NCBI RefSeq assembly: GCF_009857885.1
Contig: NZ_WWER01000006.1
Location: forward strand, 248,001 to 312,000
DNA: 64,000 bases
Source: Pusillimonas sp. TS35
GTDB taxonomy: Bacteria > Pseudomonadota > Gammaproteobacteria > Burkholderiales > Burkholderiaceae_B
Direction of reading: 5' to 3'
Each line of letters begins with the position of its first letter. Within the stretch, counting starts at the first letter, position 1. The position numbers were made by a program, and so were the translations under genes. Shown piece after piece: positions 48,098 to 56,976 of the stretch. A model generated the notes under the pieces. The model was not told the origin of the DNA, searched no databases, and worked only from the letters and a program-made list of their open reading frames with translations.

Positions 48098-49677
48098 TGA
48101 ACGCACCAAAAGATGGGGTTGTGCCGGGCATTCAAGAGCTGGAGTTTCGCCGCGAGCTTGCCCTGCATATGGGAGGCGAGGCCGCAGTGGCGCGCCATCA
48201 TGAGGCTGGCAAGCTGACTGTGCGCGAACGTATAGCGAGCCTTTGCGATGACGGCAGCTTTCGGGAAGTCGGGGGCTTGACGGGTACCGGCCAATACGAC
48301 GAAGCAGGCCGTTTGCAGGGCGTGACGCCCGCGCCGTATGTCATGGGCTTGGCGGAAATCGACGGCAGGCCGGTTGCTGTGGGCGGTGAAGACTATACCG
48401 TGCGCGGAGGGGCCAGCTGGAGTGGCGACCGCAAGAAGGGCGGGCAAGGCGGTTTTGTGGAAGACTTTGCCCTGAACTACAAGATCCCGCTCATCAATTT
48501 GTGCGATGGCGTGGGGGGCAGTGTTACCTCAGCCCAGAAACGGGGGCATACGGTGTTTCCGGGCGTGCATGGCTTTGAAACGTCCATGGCGCTGCTTGGG
48601 CAAGTACCAGTCGTATGCGCTGTGATGGGTACGGCGGCGGGCGGGCCGGCTGGGCGCGCCATCCTTGCCCATTGGTCTCTGATGGTCAAGGGCAACAGCC
48701 AAGTATTCGCGGCGGGGCCGCCAGTCGTCAAGCGGTCGCTTGGCCAGCAGATAGACAAGGAAGAGCTGGGCGGCAGCAAAGTGGCCGTTGACGTCGCCGG
48801 GACTATTCATGACGCCTTTGCCGACGAAGCGGAATGCTTCAGGCAGATACGCCGTTTCCTATCGTATATGCCCCAAAACGTATGGGAGCTGCCGCCCTAC
48901 AAGAATACCGACGACCCCGCCGGCCGCCGAGAGGAAGCCCTTGCAACTGTCGTCCCCGAGGACCGTCGCAAAGCCTACAACATGCGCCGGGTCATCAACA
49001 TGATCTTCGATACGGACTCCGTGTTCGAGATGCAGCCCACTTATGGCAAGGCCATCATCACCTCGCTGGCGCGCCTGGATGGTCACGTGGTGGGCGTCGT
49101 GGCTAACAACCCCATGTTCTACGGTGGCGCCATCGACGCAGCTGGTGCGCGCAAGCAGACACACTTCATTGAGATGTGCGACACCTTCCACATCCCGCTT
49201 ATCTTCTTGGTGGACGTGCCGGGCTTTATGGTCGGGCGGGACGCCGAAGCGCAGGGGACGTTGCGCGACGGCATGCGCAGCGTGTTTGTCAGCCTGCAGG
49301 CCACAGTGCCCATGGCAACTGTCGTGGTGCGCAAATGTTATGGCATGGCTGGTATGGCCGCCACCGACAAAATGGGCATTGGCTTGAAGCTGGCCTGGCC
49401 TACGGCTGAGTGGGGATCGCTGCCGGTGGAGGGCGGCGTGGCTGCCGCGTTCCGTCGCGAAATCGAAGCTGCCGACGATCCCAAGGCAAAAGAGGCCGAG
49501 ATCGAGGAACGCTTGCGCCGGCTCAGTTCGCCCTTCCGTACGGCTGAAGCTTTTGGCGTGGAAGATGTCATCGACCCCCGCGAAACTCGCGGCTACCTGG
49601 CGCGTTTCATCAAAGCAGCCCAAGGCTCATTGCGCATAAACCTTGGGCCAAAACTGAAAATGGGGGTTCGGCCCTGA
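48097..49677 (+). CDS. Acyl-CoA carboxylase carboxyltransferase subunit (PccB/MccB-like)
   Basis: This 526-residue protein is a crotonase-fold carboxyltransferase that moves CO2 from carboxybiotin to an acyl-CoA. Both carboxyltransferase lobes are present: N-terminal GGEDYTVRGGASWSGDRKKG and GTAAGGPAGRAILAH, and C-terminal YGKAIITSLARLDGHVVGVVANNP and DVPGFMVG. The family covers propionyl-, methylcrotonyl-, geranyl- and other acyl-CoA carboxylases, and motifs alone do not tell which. No enoyl-CoA hydratase, acyl-CoA dehydrogenase or HMG-CoA lyase gene is nearby, so the leucine pathway is not supported. Confidence 0.94.
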   Translation: MNAPKDGVVPGIQELEFRRELALHMGGEAAVARHHEAGKLTVRERIASLCDDGSFREVGGLTGTGQYDEAGRLQGVTPAPYVMGLAEIDGRPVAVGGEDYTVRGGASWSGDRKKGGQGGFVEDFALNYKIPLINLCDGVGGSVTSAQKRGHTVFPGVHGFETSMALLGQVPVVCAVMGTAAGGPAGRAILAHWSLMVKGNSQVFAAGPPVVKRSLGQQIDKEELGGSKVAVDVAGTIHDAFADEAECFRQIRRFLSYMPQNVWELPPYKNTDDPAGRREEALATVVPEDRRKAYNMRRVINMIFDTDSVFEMQPTYGKAIITSLARLDGHVVGVVANNPMFYGGAIDAAGARKQTHFIEMCDTFHIPLIFLVDVPGFMVGRDAEAQGTLRDGMRSVFVSLQATVPMATVVVRKCYGMAGMAATDKMGIGLKLAWPTAEWGSLPVEGGVAAAFRREIEAADDPKAKEAEIEERLRRLSSPFRTAEAFGVEDVIDPRETRGYLARFIKAAQGSLRINLGPKLKMGVRP

Positions 49678-49850
49678 CGTGACACCCTGCTGGCCAGGGG
49701 TGGTTGGGCCAGTGAGCGAAAATGCTGCGTGCATACCATGGGGGCGCCCGCTCAATGGGGCCGGGCCCAATATGCACGGGTCGCCACGTGTTGACGGGGT
49801 CATGCATGAGTCAATACACTTTCCCCGAGTCAACTCTTTTGCAGGCCATT

Positions 49851-50570
49851 ATGGCTACCAATTCGCCAACCCGTAAGCGCGGGGCAGTCCAACCAGAAAG
49901 CACCGAGGCGCCCGCGCGCAAGGGGCGCCGCTCCGCCGCGCAGGATCTTACTTTGCTATTGCGTGAGCGCATCGCCAATGGTGATTTGCCGCCGGGGTCC
50001 AAGCTGAACGAGTACGATCTGGCCGCTGAGTTCAGCATCCCGCGCACCCGAGTACGCGACGCCTTCATCGAACTCGAACAGCGGGGGCTCATAGAACGCA
50101 CACCCAACAGGGGTGCGATGGTGGCTAAGCTGGGGCCCGACCAAGTGTTTCGCATCTACGATATTCGAGAGGTGCTTGAAGGGTTATGTGTGCGTCTGGC
50201 TACGCAGAATACGCAGCCCGAAGCGTGGAAGCCTTTTTACGACGCGTTTCGCGGGCCCGTGACCGATGCGGTCAAGGCGGGAAATTTTGAGCTCTATACC
50301 GAACGGGTCAGCGAATTCCGGGCGCGTTGCATAGAGGCCGCCGGCAATCCCGAACTGACCCGCATGCTGGACAGTATCCATGAGAAAACCCAAGTGCTGA
50401 TTCGCCGCATTGTCATCCTGCCCGGCAGGGCTGAAACCGGCGTGCGCCAGCAATGCGACATCCTTCGTGCCATGTGCGAAGGCAATGCCGAGTTGGCCGA
50501 GGAAATGCGCCGAAACAATATCCGCGATGCGAAGGCATGCCTGCAGCAGTATTTGAAGTACATCCTATAA
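49851..50570 (+). CDS. GntR-family regulator with FCD domain
   Basis: This regulator (239 residues from this start) has a winged helix-turn-helix domain (ERIANGDLPPGSKLNEYDLAAEFSIPRTRVRDAFIELEQRGLIERTPNRGAMV) and an all-helical FCD effector domain. An ATG at 49806 is in frame, but GCAGG five bases before 49851 favours the shorter form; neither is certain. Being the last gene of the plus-strand half of the cluster, it likely represses the divergent CaiB and Bug promoters until an acyl-CoA or the free acid binds. Confidence 0.92.
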   Translation: MATNSPTRKRGAVQPESTEAPARKGRRSAAQDLTLLLRERIANGDLPPGSKLNEYDLAAEFSIPRTRVRDAFIELEQRGLIERTPNRGAMVAKLGPDQVFRIYDIREVLEGLCVRLATQNTQPEAWKPFYDAFRGPVTDAVKAGNFELYTERVSEFRARCIEAAGNPELTRMLDSIHEKTQVLIRRIVILPGRAETGVRQQCDILRAMCEGNAELAEEMRRNNIRDAKACLQQYLKYIL

Positions 50571-50597
50571 GCCTTCAATAGGCATTACAGCATCATG

Positions 50598-50662
50598 CGC
50601 ACCGCAGTGCCAGCCAGCGGTGCGGGCCGCCCCCGCGCCTTGGGCGCGGAAGGTGGGGCGGC
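50598..50662. other. Paired hairpins between convergent GntR and E1 genes
   Basis: A hairpin CGCACCGC / GCGGTGCG (50598-50605 with 50617-50624) is followed by a nested hairpin whose outer arms GCCGCCCC and GGGGCGGC span 50626-50662 with an inner GCGCC / GGCGC stem. There is no T-run on either strand. They may be termination or RNA-stability structures for the convergent genes. Confidence 0.5.
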
Positions 50663-50696
50663 AAATGCGCAATCCAGATCTTATACCCGAGGCGGC

Positions 50697-53336
50697 TCAT
50701 TGAAGCGCGAGTGCGCGTTTCGCGGTGTCCGCAATGGTCGCTGCGTCTACGCCGAAGAACGCCCGCAATTCCGCACGGGTATCGCTGCGGCCGAAACCGT
50801 CGGTGCCCAGGGTGAGGTAGCGACGGCCGGCGGGGAGGTAGGCGCGGATGGATTCAGGCACCAGGCGTACGTAGTCGCTCGCGGCGATGATGGGGCCGGC
50901 GCTGTCCTGAAGCAAACGAGTAATGTGGGGGGCATCGGCCACTTCGCCGCGCAGGGCTTGTGCTTCGCAGCGATGGCCGTCGCGGGCCAGCTCGCTCCAA
51001 CTGGTGATACTGAGGACATCGCAACGTATGCCTTCCGCGGCCAGTGCTTCCGCGGCCTTGATGACTTCGGTGAGGATGGCGCCTGAGCCAAGCAGCGTGA
51101 CTTTGGCAGCCGACCCGGTCGCACGCTGGTCGCCGTTGGCGTTGTATTGCCTGTACACATATGCGCCCCGCAGTATCTGCGCATATGCGTCTTCCGGTAT
51201 ATCCGCTTGTACATACCGTTCGTTCATGACAGTCAGGTAATAGAACACGTCCTTTTGCTCGACCATCATTTCTCGCATGCCGGCATCGATGATGACAGCC
51301 AGCTCGCCCGCGAAGGCGGGGTCGTAGGCTTTGCAGTTGGGGATGGTGGCGGCCACGAGATGGCTGCTGCCATCCTGGTGTTGCAGGCCTTCGCCAGCGA
51401 GGGTGGTTCGGCCCGAGGTGGCGCCGACCAGGAAGCCGCGCGGGCGTTGGTCCGCTGCGGCCCAGATCAGGTCGCCGACGCGCTGGAACCCGAACATGGA
51501 GTAATAGATGTAGAACGGCAGCATGGCCAGGCCATGGGTGCTGTAGCTGGTGGCGGCGGCCACCCAGCTTGATATGGCGCCGGCCTCGCTAATGCCTTCT
51601 TCCAGGATCTGGCCGTCCAGTGCCTCGCGGTAGGTGAGCATGGAGCCGATATCTTCGGGCTCGTAGCGTTGGCCGACACTGGAATAGATGCCGACTTGCC
51701 GGAATAGATTCGCCATGCCGAAGGTGCGTGCTTCATCGGCCACGATGGGTACGATGCGCGGGCCCAGCGTGGTATCGCGCAGCAGGCTGGCCATCATCCG
51801 GACAAATGCCGTGGTCGTGGACATGTCGCGCCCTGCGGGCGCCAGCGCGAAGCGCGCGTAGCCGGCGAGCTCGGGTACCGGTACCTGGTCAGCATCGGTG
51901 CGGCGGGCGGGCAGGAAGCCGCCCAGCCGCTGGCGGCGTTCCTGCAGATAACGCATCTCTGGGCTGTCGTCGGCGGGCTTGTAAAAGGCCCGGCTCAACA
52001 CCTGGGTGTCGGTAAGCGGCAGGTTGAAGCGATCGCGGAAGCCCAGCAGATCGTCGTCGTCCAGTTTCTTTTGCGAATGGGTGGTCATGCGGCCCTGCCC
52101 GGCGCTGCCCATGCCGAAGCCTTTCTTGGTATGGGCCAAAATCACCGTTGGTTGGCCGGTATGCCGGGCGGCGGCCGCATAGGCGGCATGGATTTTCACT
52201 AAATCGTGGCCGCCGCGGCGCAGCATGTCGATCTGTTCATCGGTCAGGCCCTGTACCAGTCGCGTCAGCGCTTCGCTCTGTCCGAAGAAGTGGTCGCGGT
52301 TGTAGCGGCCATCCTTGGCTGCGAAGGTCTGCATTTGGCCATCCACGGTCTGCGACAGCGTGCGCACCAGCGCACCGCTCAGGTCGCGCGCGAACAGGCC
52401 ATCCCAGTCGCTGCCCCAGACTACCTTGATCACATTCCAGCCCGCGCCAGTAAAAAGTTTTTCCAGCTCGCTGATGATGCAGCCATTGCCGCGCACCGGC
52501 CCGTCCAGGCGCTGCAGATTGCAGTTGACGACCCAGACCAGGTTGTCCAAGTGTTCGCGCGCGGCGAGCGTCAGTGCGCTCATGGATTCGGGTTCGTCCA
52601 TTTCGCCGTCGCCGAACACCCCCCACACTTTGCGCCCGCTGCAATCAAGCAGGCCGCGGTGGGTGAGATAGCGCATGAAGCGTGCCTGATAGATGGCGCT
52701 GATTGGGCCGATGCCCATGGAGCCCGTTGGAAACTGCCAGAAGTCTGGCATGAGGTAGGGATGGGGGTAGCTGGACAGGCCGGTGGCGCCGTTGCGCGGC
52801 CCGCGCAGTTCCTGGCGGTAATGAGCCAGATCGTTCTCGGACAGGCGGCCCTCCAGATAGGCGCGGGCATAGACCCCCGGCGCACTGTGTGGCTGGAAGA
52901 ACACCAGGTCGCCGCGATGCTCGGCGGCATCGTTGCGCGCGTGAAAGAAGTGATTGAACCCGACTTCGAACAGATCCGCTGCGCTTGCATAACTCGCAAT
53001 ATGCCCGCCCAGTTCGCCATAGGCGGCGTTGGCGCGCACCACCATGGCCAGCGCGTTCCAGCGCATCAGTGCGCACAGGCGCTGTTCAATGTCCAGGTCG
53101 CCGGGGAAGTCGGGCTGGTCTTCGGCCGAGATGGTGTTTATGTGCGGGGTTCCGCCGCCATGACGCCAACTGACCTGGGCATCACCGGCCATGCGCGTCA
53201 GCTCTTCAAGCATGAAGGCGGCGCGCTGCGGGCCGCCGGCCGCCAGGAGCGACTGGAAGGCGTCCCGCCATTCGACGGTTTCTTCAGGGTCGGTGTCAAT
53301 GGTGGGGCGGCTGGAGCCGGAGAGGTTCATCAACAT
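50697..53336 (-). CDS. Homodimeric 2-oxoacid dehydrogenase E1 (AceE/MdeB-like)
   Basis: This 879-residue protein is an AceE-type E1 that decarboxylates a 2-oxoacid with thiamine diphosphate and passes the acyl group to a lipoyl E2. Features are SAPGVYARAYLEGRL, the thiamine site GDGEMDEPESMSAL with NCN about 30 residues later, and SGRTTLAGEGLQHQDGSSH. No E2 or E3 gene is nearby, so it is either a second E1 using partners from elsewhere or the 2-ketobutyrate dehydrogenase E1 (MdeB) of methionine catabolism. The divergent Lrp regulator and a near-consensus Lrp box favour the second. AGGTG precedes the ATG at 53336. Confidence 0.92.
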   Translation of the reverse strand: MLMNLSGSSRPTIDTDPEETVEWRDAFQSLLAAGGPQRAAFMLEELTRMAGDAQVSWRHGGGTPHINTISAEDQPDFPGDLDIEQRLCALMRWNALAMVVRANAAYGELGGHIASYASAADLFEVGFNHFFHARNDAAEHRGDLVFFQPHSAPGVYARAYLEGRLSENDLAHYRQELRGPRNGATGLSSYPHPYLMPDFWQFPTGSMGIGPISAIYQARFMRYLTHRGLLDCSGRKVWGVFGDGEMDEPESMSALTLAAREHLDNLVWVVNCNLQRLDGPVRGNGCIISELEKLFTGAGWNVIKVVWGSDWDGLFARDLSGALVRTLSQTVDGQMQTFAAKDGRYNRDHFFGQSEALTRLVQGLTDEQIDMLRRGGHDLVKIHAAYAAAARHTGQPTVILAHTKKGFGMGSAGQGRMTTHSQKKLDDDDLLGFRDRFNLPLTDTQVLSRAFYKPADDSPEMRYLQERRQRLGGFLPARRTDADQVPVPELAGYARFALAPAGRDMSTTTAFVRMMASLLRDTTLGPRIVPIVADEARTFGMANLFRQVGIYSSVGQRYEPEDIGSMLTYREALDGQILEEGISEAGAISSWVAAATSYSTHGLAMLPFYIYYSMFGFQRVGDLIWAAADQRPRGFLVGATSGRTTLAGEGLQHQDGSSHLVAATIPNCKAYDPAFAGELAVIIDAGMREMMVEQKDVFYYLTVMNERYVQADIPEDAYAQILRGAYVYRQYNANGDQRATGSAAKVTLLGSGAILTEVIKAAEALAAEGIRCDVLSITSWSELARDGHRCEAQALRGEVADAPHITRLLQDSAGPIIAASDYVRLVPESIRAYLPAGRRYLTLGTDGFGRSDTRAELRAFFGVDAATIADTAKRALALQ

Positions 53337-53433
53337 GGCGTGGCACCTGAGGCGAGAGGGTAAGCGTCACGCTTATTGTCCGCCTGAATGAAGCGCAGAT
53401 GCTTTCAAAAATATGGTCATGCAAAGCATATTT

Positions 53434-53448
53434 CAGCATAAAATGCTG
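53434..53448. promoter_or_regulatory. Lrp-type operator between the E1 and Lrp genes
   Basis: CAGCATAAAATGCTG is a perfect CAGCAT-AAA-ATGCTG inverted repeat. It matches the E. coli Lrp consensus YAGHAWATTWTDCTR at 13 of 15 positions. A second half-site-like AAGCATATTTCAGCA precedes it. It lies 22 bases before the regulator start. Confidence 0.75.
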
Positions 53449-53470
53449 TCGATGATAGGAAGAGAGGCAT

Positions 53471-53932
53471 ATGAAGCTGGACGCAACCGACAGGCGCATA
53501 CTGGCCGAACTGCAGCGCGATGCATCGCTCAGCAACGTAGAGCTGGCGCGGCGCATCCATTTGTCGCCGTCTCCCTGCCTGGCGCGCGTCAAGGCGCTCG
53601 AGGCAGCGGGCATTATCAGCCGCTATGTGGCGCTGGTGGACGCGCCCGCACTTGGCCTGGGGCTGAATGTGTTCATTTCTATCAGCCTGAAGTCGCAGGA
53701 CAAGCAGGCGCTCGCCGACTTTGAGCGTCGCATCACGGCCCATGACGAGGTGATGGAGTGCTACCTGATGACGGGCAACGCTGATTACCTGATCCGCGTG
53801 GCGGTGGCGGATATCGCCGCGCTCGAGCATTTCATCCTCGAGCACCTGACATCCATCCCCGGCATTGACAAGATCCGCTCCAGCTTCGCACTCAAGCAGG
53901 TGTCATACAAGACGGCCTTGCCGCTGGGTTGA
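53471..53932 (+). CDS. Lrp/AsnC-family transcriptional regulator (MdeR/BkdR-like)
   Basis: This 153-residue regulator has an N-terminal helix-turn-helix (ASLSNVELARRIHLSPSPCLARVKAL) and a RAM domain with ECYLMTGNADYLIRV. The ATG has AGGAAGAGG upstream. In Pseudomonas, Lrp-type MdeR and BkdR control methionine and branched-chain amino acid catabolism. Here it is divergent from an AceE-like E1 gene and a Lrp box lies between, so it very likely regulates that gene, probably as an amino-acid sensor. It is about 40-45% similar by eye to the paralogue at 19980. Confidence 0.94.
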   Translation: MKLDATDRRILAELQRDASLSNVELARRIHLSPSPCLARVKALEAAGIISRYVALVDAPALGLGLNVFISISLKSQDKQALADFERRITAHDEVMECYLMTGNADYLIRVAVADIAALEHFILEHLTSIPGIDKIRSSFALKQVSYKTALPLG

Positions 53933-53982
53933 GGCGGCAGCCATGGCTGTGCGGCGATAAAAGTGGTACCTGCACGCTGCGC

Positions 53983-55047
53983 TCAGTCGGCCAAGCGTTC
54001 GCGCGGCAACGCGGTCATGTCGCGCTCCCACTGCGACAGCGGCAGGGGCGGCGATTGGCGCCAGATGCGGCGCATGATACGGGGCAGTTCCTCGGTGCCG
54101 CGCCGGCGCGGCCAGTACTCGGGCGTTACCGTTTGCCAGGCGTTATCCGGCCCGATGCGGCGGCCCACGACGAAACGGAACGTATACATGCCGGTGCTCA
54201 CGCCCATGCGCAGGTCGGTAACCACCAGCCAGCCCCGCACGTCGTCGTAGCGCAGCCAGTTGCCCGTGAACCATTGCAACCCCGCCAGGCGCGGGTCGTT
54301 GACGTCTTTGGCCAATGCGCTATTGAGAGGCAGCCGGATCTGCTCGCCCGGCCCCTCGTCCAGCACACTGACGATGGATTCGATGTAGTGATCATCCGTG
54401 GTGCGTGCGGCCACGCGCCATAGCAGGATGTTGAAAGGTTCGGGCACGGAAAACAGGCTGGCCACGGCAGCGCCTTGCTGTGCCAGCGCCGCACGGGTGC
54501 GGCTTTCAATCAGGGTTTTGGCCCCAAGCGACAGTGCCAGATACAGTGCGCACCAGGCCAGGCACCACGACAGGGCGCGCACCATGCCTGGCCGAGGGCC
54601 AGCAATGCTGGCGGCCACGACCGCCAGTGTGAGTGGCAGTGTGAAGAAGGGGTCGATAATGAAGATGCTCGACCATGCTGTTGGCGTGGGGCGCAGCGGC
54701 CACCAGAGCTGGGTGCCGTAGGATGTGAAGGCATCGAGCAGAGGGTGTGTGCCAAGCACCAGCCATAGCGTCAGGAACAGCCAGCCCGCGCTGTACTCGC
54801 GCCTGGGCCGCCAGTAGCGGTATAGCACCGCGAGCAGCGCCGCAAAGGCGGTGAGCACAAACAATGAGTGCGAGAACCCGCGATGGTGGATCATCCCCGA
54901 GATCGGGTCGCCGTAATCGATGAAAACGTCGAGATCGGGCAGGGTAGCCAACAGCGCGCCGGCGGCGAGCGCCTTGCGGCCGTGAAAGCGGCCGAGCATG
55001 GCACCCTGGATGCCGGCGCCAAGCACGGCCTGGGTTAGTGAATCCAT
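53983..55047 (-). CDS. YdjM-like (DUF457) inner membrane metal-dependent hydrolase
   Basis: This 354-residue protein starts MDSLTQAVLGAGIQGAMLG and has HRGFSHSLFVL and GTHPLLDAFTSYGTQLWWP, the His/Asp motifs of the YdjM family. About five hydrophobic helices are in the first 190 residues, and the C-terminal 150 residues are soluble, likely periplasmic or cytoplasmic. Family members are called putative metal-dependent hydrolases; E. coli YdjM is a membrane protein of the SOS regulon. The substrate is unknown. It is followed upstream by the I78 inhibitor gene on the same strand. Confidence 0.88.
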   Translation of the reverse strand: MDSLTQAVLGAGIQGAMLGRFHGRKALAAGALLATLPDLDVFIDYGDPISGMIHHRGFSHSLFVLTAFAALLAVLYRYWRPRREYSAGWLFLTLWLVLGTHPLLDAFTSYGTQLWWPLRPTPTAWSSIFIIDPFFTLPLTLAVVAASIAGPRPGMVRALSWCLAWCALYLALSLGAKTLIESRTRAALAQQGAAVASLFSVPEPFNILLWRVAARTTDDHYIESIVSVLDEGPGEQIRLPLNSALAKDVNDPRLAGLQWFTGNWLRYDDVRGWLVVTDLRMGVSTGMYTFRFVVGRRIGPDNAWQTVTPEYWPRRRGTEELPRIMRRIWRQSPPLPLSQWERDMTALPRERLAD

Positions 55048-55087
55048 GGTTGAGGTAGCGGTTACCTTGCGAGACGCGTACCCCGCC

Positions 55088-55414
55088 CTAGCTGCAGTTG
55101 ACGCTGATTACAATATCTTGATCGTCCACGCGCAGGTTCAAGCGTTGCGGATCATACTCCAGCGTCATGACGTCTCGGGGGCGCAGCATACGAGCCTTCT
55201 TGGCGTTGGCGGCCTTGCGGAATTGCTCGACCAGGTTGCCGTCAGCTTTTTTGCCGACGGCAGCCTGGGCGAGGTCGGCGTTGCACACTTCGCGGCTCGT
55301 CTCGGTGGCGGCCGGGGTGTTGTTGGCAGCGGCGCCAGTACTCGAGCTAGTGCTCGCGCAGCCGGCCAACAGCGCCAAAGCAGCAAGGGCGCTTGTAATC
55401 AGTTTCCAGGTCAT
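55088..55414 (-). CDS. I78-family peptidase inhibitor lipoprotein
   Basis: This 108-residue lipoprotein has a signal peptide with the lipobox LAGC and a Ser/Thr/Ala spacer. The C-terminal domain has VCNADLAQAAVGKKAD, RMLRPRDVMTLEYDPQRLNL and a final VNC. The C...VG and R..RP......DY..RLN...D patterns are those of the I78 potato-inhibitor-I-like serine peptidase inhibitor family. It probably protects the periplasm from proteases. It is just upstream of the YdjM-like gene on the same strand. Confidence 0.8.
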   Translation of the reverse strand: MTWKLITSALAALALLAGCASTSSSTGAAANNTPAATETSREVCNADLAQAAVGKKADGNLVEQFRKAANAKKARMLRPRDVMTLEYDPQRLNLRVDDQDIVISVNCS

Positions 55415-55871
55415 GGGCGGTTTCCTTCGAAAACAGATAGCGGTTCAATGATACTGGAAAGCCGGGCAGCGGAAGCGCCGACGGCAGGCAAGGATGCAGC
55501 CCGGTTGTGGCATGATACCTACAGGAAGACAAAGGCGGGCCAGACTCCGTGGCCGGCAGGCGAAACCGCGAGCCTAGTATAGGATGAAGCGCATGCGTCC
55601 CCCAGGCAGCGTTTCTGGATCGAACGAAGCAGGGCAGGCGTGCAAGGGCGCTAAAATCAAACTTTGTGGTTTCCGACGCTGCGGGAGCCCTTGCCGCGTC
55701 CAGGCCCTGGGGCTGTATTGCACTTGACGGGCTACCTGTCACTGCGGCACAGCGCCGCAGCATTGCAGGTACCGCTGTGTCGCTGTGCTGATATGCCCCA
55801 GCACTGCTGTGTCGCCGCGTCAAGGCGCTGCGCTTCAACACCCTCTGGGTATTTCACCTTTATTGTCGCTT
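55415..55871. other. Intergenic region before trhO
   Basis: No gene with a ribosome-binding site and family match is seen in these 457 bases. A short open stretch from 55449 to 55582 on the plus strand has no good Shine-Dalgarno site and no family signature. The region is GC-rich with several short runs of CCGC/GCGG; I see no clear promoter. Confidence 0.5.
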
Positions 55872-56855
55872 ATGTCCCGCTATCTCGTTGCCGCCCTGTA
55901 TAAGTTTGTCGAGCTGGGTGATTTTGTTGATCTGCAGGCCCCCTTGCGCGAATTTTGCGAGGCGCGCGGCGTTACCGGCACCTTGCTGCTGGCACGCGAG
56001 GGCATCAACGGCACCATCGCGGGCCCCGAGGCGGGCCTGCGCGAAGTGCTGGCTCATTTGCGAGCGGATCCGCGCCTGGCCAACCTGGAGCATAAAGAGG
56101 CATGGGCCGAGACCATGCCGTTCTACCGCCTGAAGGTTAAGCTCAAGCGCGAAATCGTTACCATGGGGGTGCCGGATATCGAGCCAACTACCATGGCAGG
56201 CACCTATGTGCCGCCCGAGGAATGGAACGCGTTGATTGCTGCGCCGGACGTAGTCGTGGTGGACGTGCGCAACGATTACGAGGTCTCGATTGGCTCCTTT
56301 CGGGGGGCGGTCAACCCGCATACCGCGAGCTTTACTGAGTTTCCACAGTGGGTAAAAGAGCAGTCCGCCGAAGGCGGTTTGCTGGCCGATGGTGCCCGCG
56401 TCGCTATGTTCTGTACCGGCGGCATCCGCTGCGAAAAATCCACGGCCTATCTCAAGTCACAAGGCTTCGGCCAGGTTTTCCACCTGCAGGGCGGCATACT
56501 TAAGTATCTTGAAACCATCCCCGAGGCTGAAAGCTTGTGGGATGGCCAGTGTTTTGTCTTCGACGAGCGGGTGTCGGTAGGCCACGGGCTGGAACCCGGT
56601 GAGTATGAGTTGTGCCGCGCCTGCCGGGTGCCGCTCGGCCCACAAGACAAGGCAACGCCGCAGTACGAGGAAGGCGTAAGCTGCCCACATTGCCACGGCA
56701 CGCATACCCCTGAGCAGATCGGCCGCTTTCGCGAGCGGCAGAAGCAGGTTGAGCTGGCCCGCAAGCGTCACCAGCGGCACATCGGTGCCCGTATGGAAAA
56801 GCAAGGTGAGGAGGAGCATGCTGTGACGGAACGCCGCGCAATGGGGCCCGTGTGA
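55872..56855 (+). CDS. trhO: tRNA uridine(34) hydroxylase TrhO (YceA, rhodanese family)
   Basis: This 327-residue protein is the oxygen-dependent tRNA U34 hydroxylase TrhO, which makes 5-hydroxyuridine at the wobble position. An N-terminal ACP-like domain ([20 protein letters not shown]) precedes a rhodanese domain with the catalytic cysteine C187 in [12 protein letters not shown]-terminal Cys-rich region ([17 protein letters not shown]) follows. The start at 55872 (MSRYLVAAL) is used, since the family begins near there; upstream in-frame ATGs are not needed. It is followed by a glutathione transferase gene. Confidence 0.94.
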   Translation: MSRYLVAALYKFVELGDFVDLQAPLREFCEARGVTGTLLLAREGINGTIAGPEAGLREVLAHLRADPRLANLEHKEAWAETMPFYRLKVKLKREIVTMGVPDIEPTTMAGTYVPPEEWNALIAAPDVVVVDVRNDYEVSIGSFRGAVNPHTASFTEFPQWVKEQSAEGGLLADGARVAMFCTGGIRCEKSTAYLKSQGFGQVFHLQGGILKYLETIPEAESLWDGQCFVFDERVSVGHGLEPGEYELCRACRVPLGPQDKATPQYEEGVSCPHCHGTHTPEQIGRFRERQKQVELARKRHQRHIGARMEKQGEEEHAVTERRAMGPV

Positions 56856-56976
56856 TGCAGGCCAAAGCGGCATGGGTGCGAATCGGCAGGCAGCGACCGC
56901 GGGGTTTGTGCCGCTCGGGTCCATATGCTGTGTCGCAATCGGGCCAAACACTGCGTGCAGCGTACGGTACCTAGGT

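Noticed and set aside
55347-55841. A 164-codon minus-strand frame between the I78 inhibitor and trhO
   Set aside because: It overlaps the I78 inhibitor gene start in another frame, has no family motif and no ribosome-binding site.
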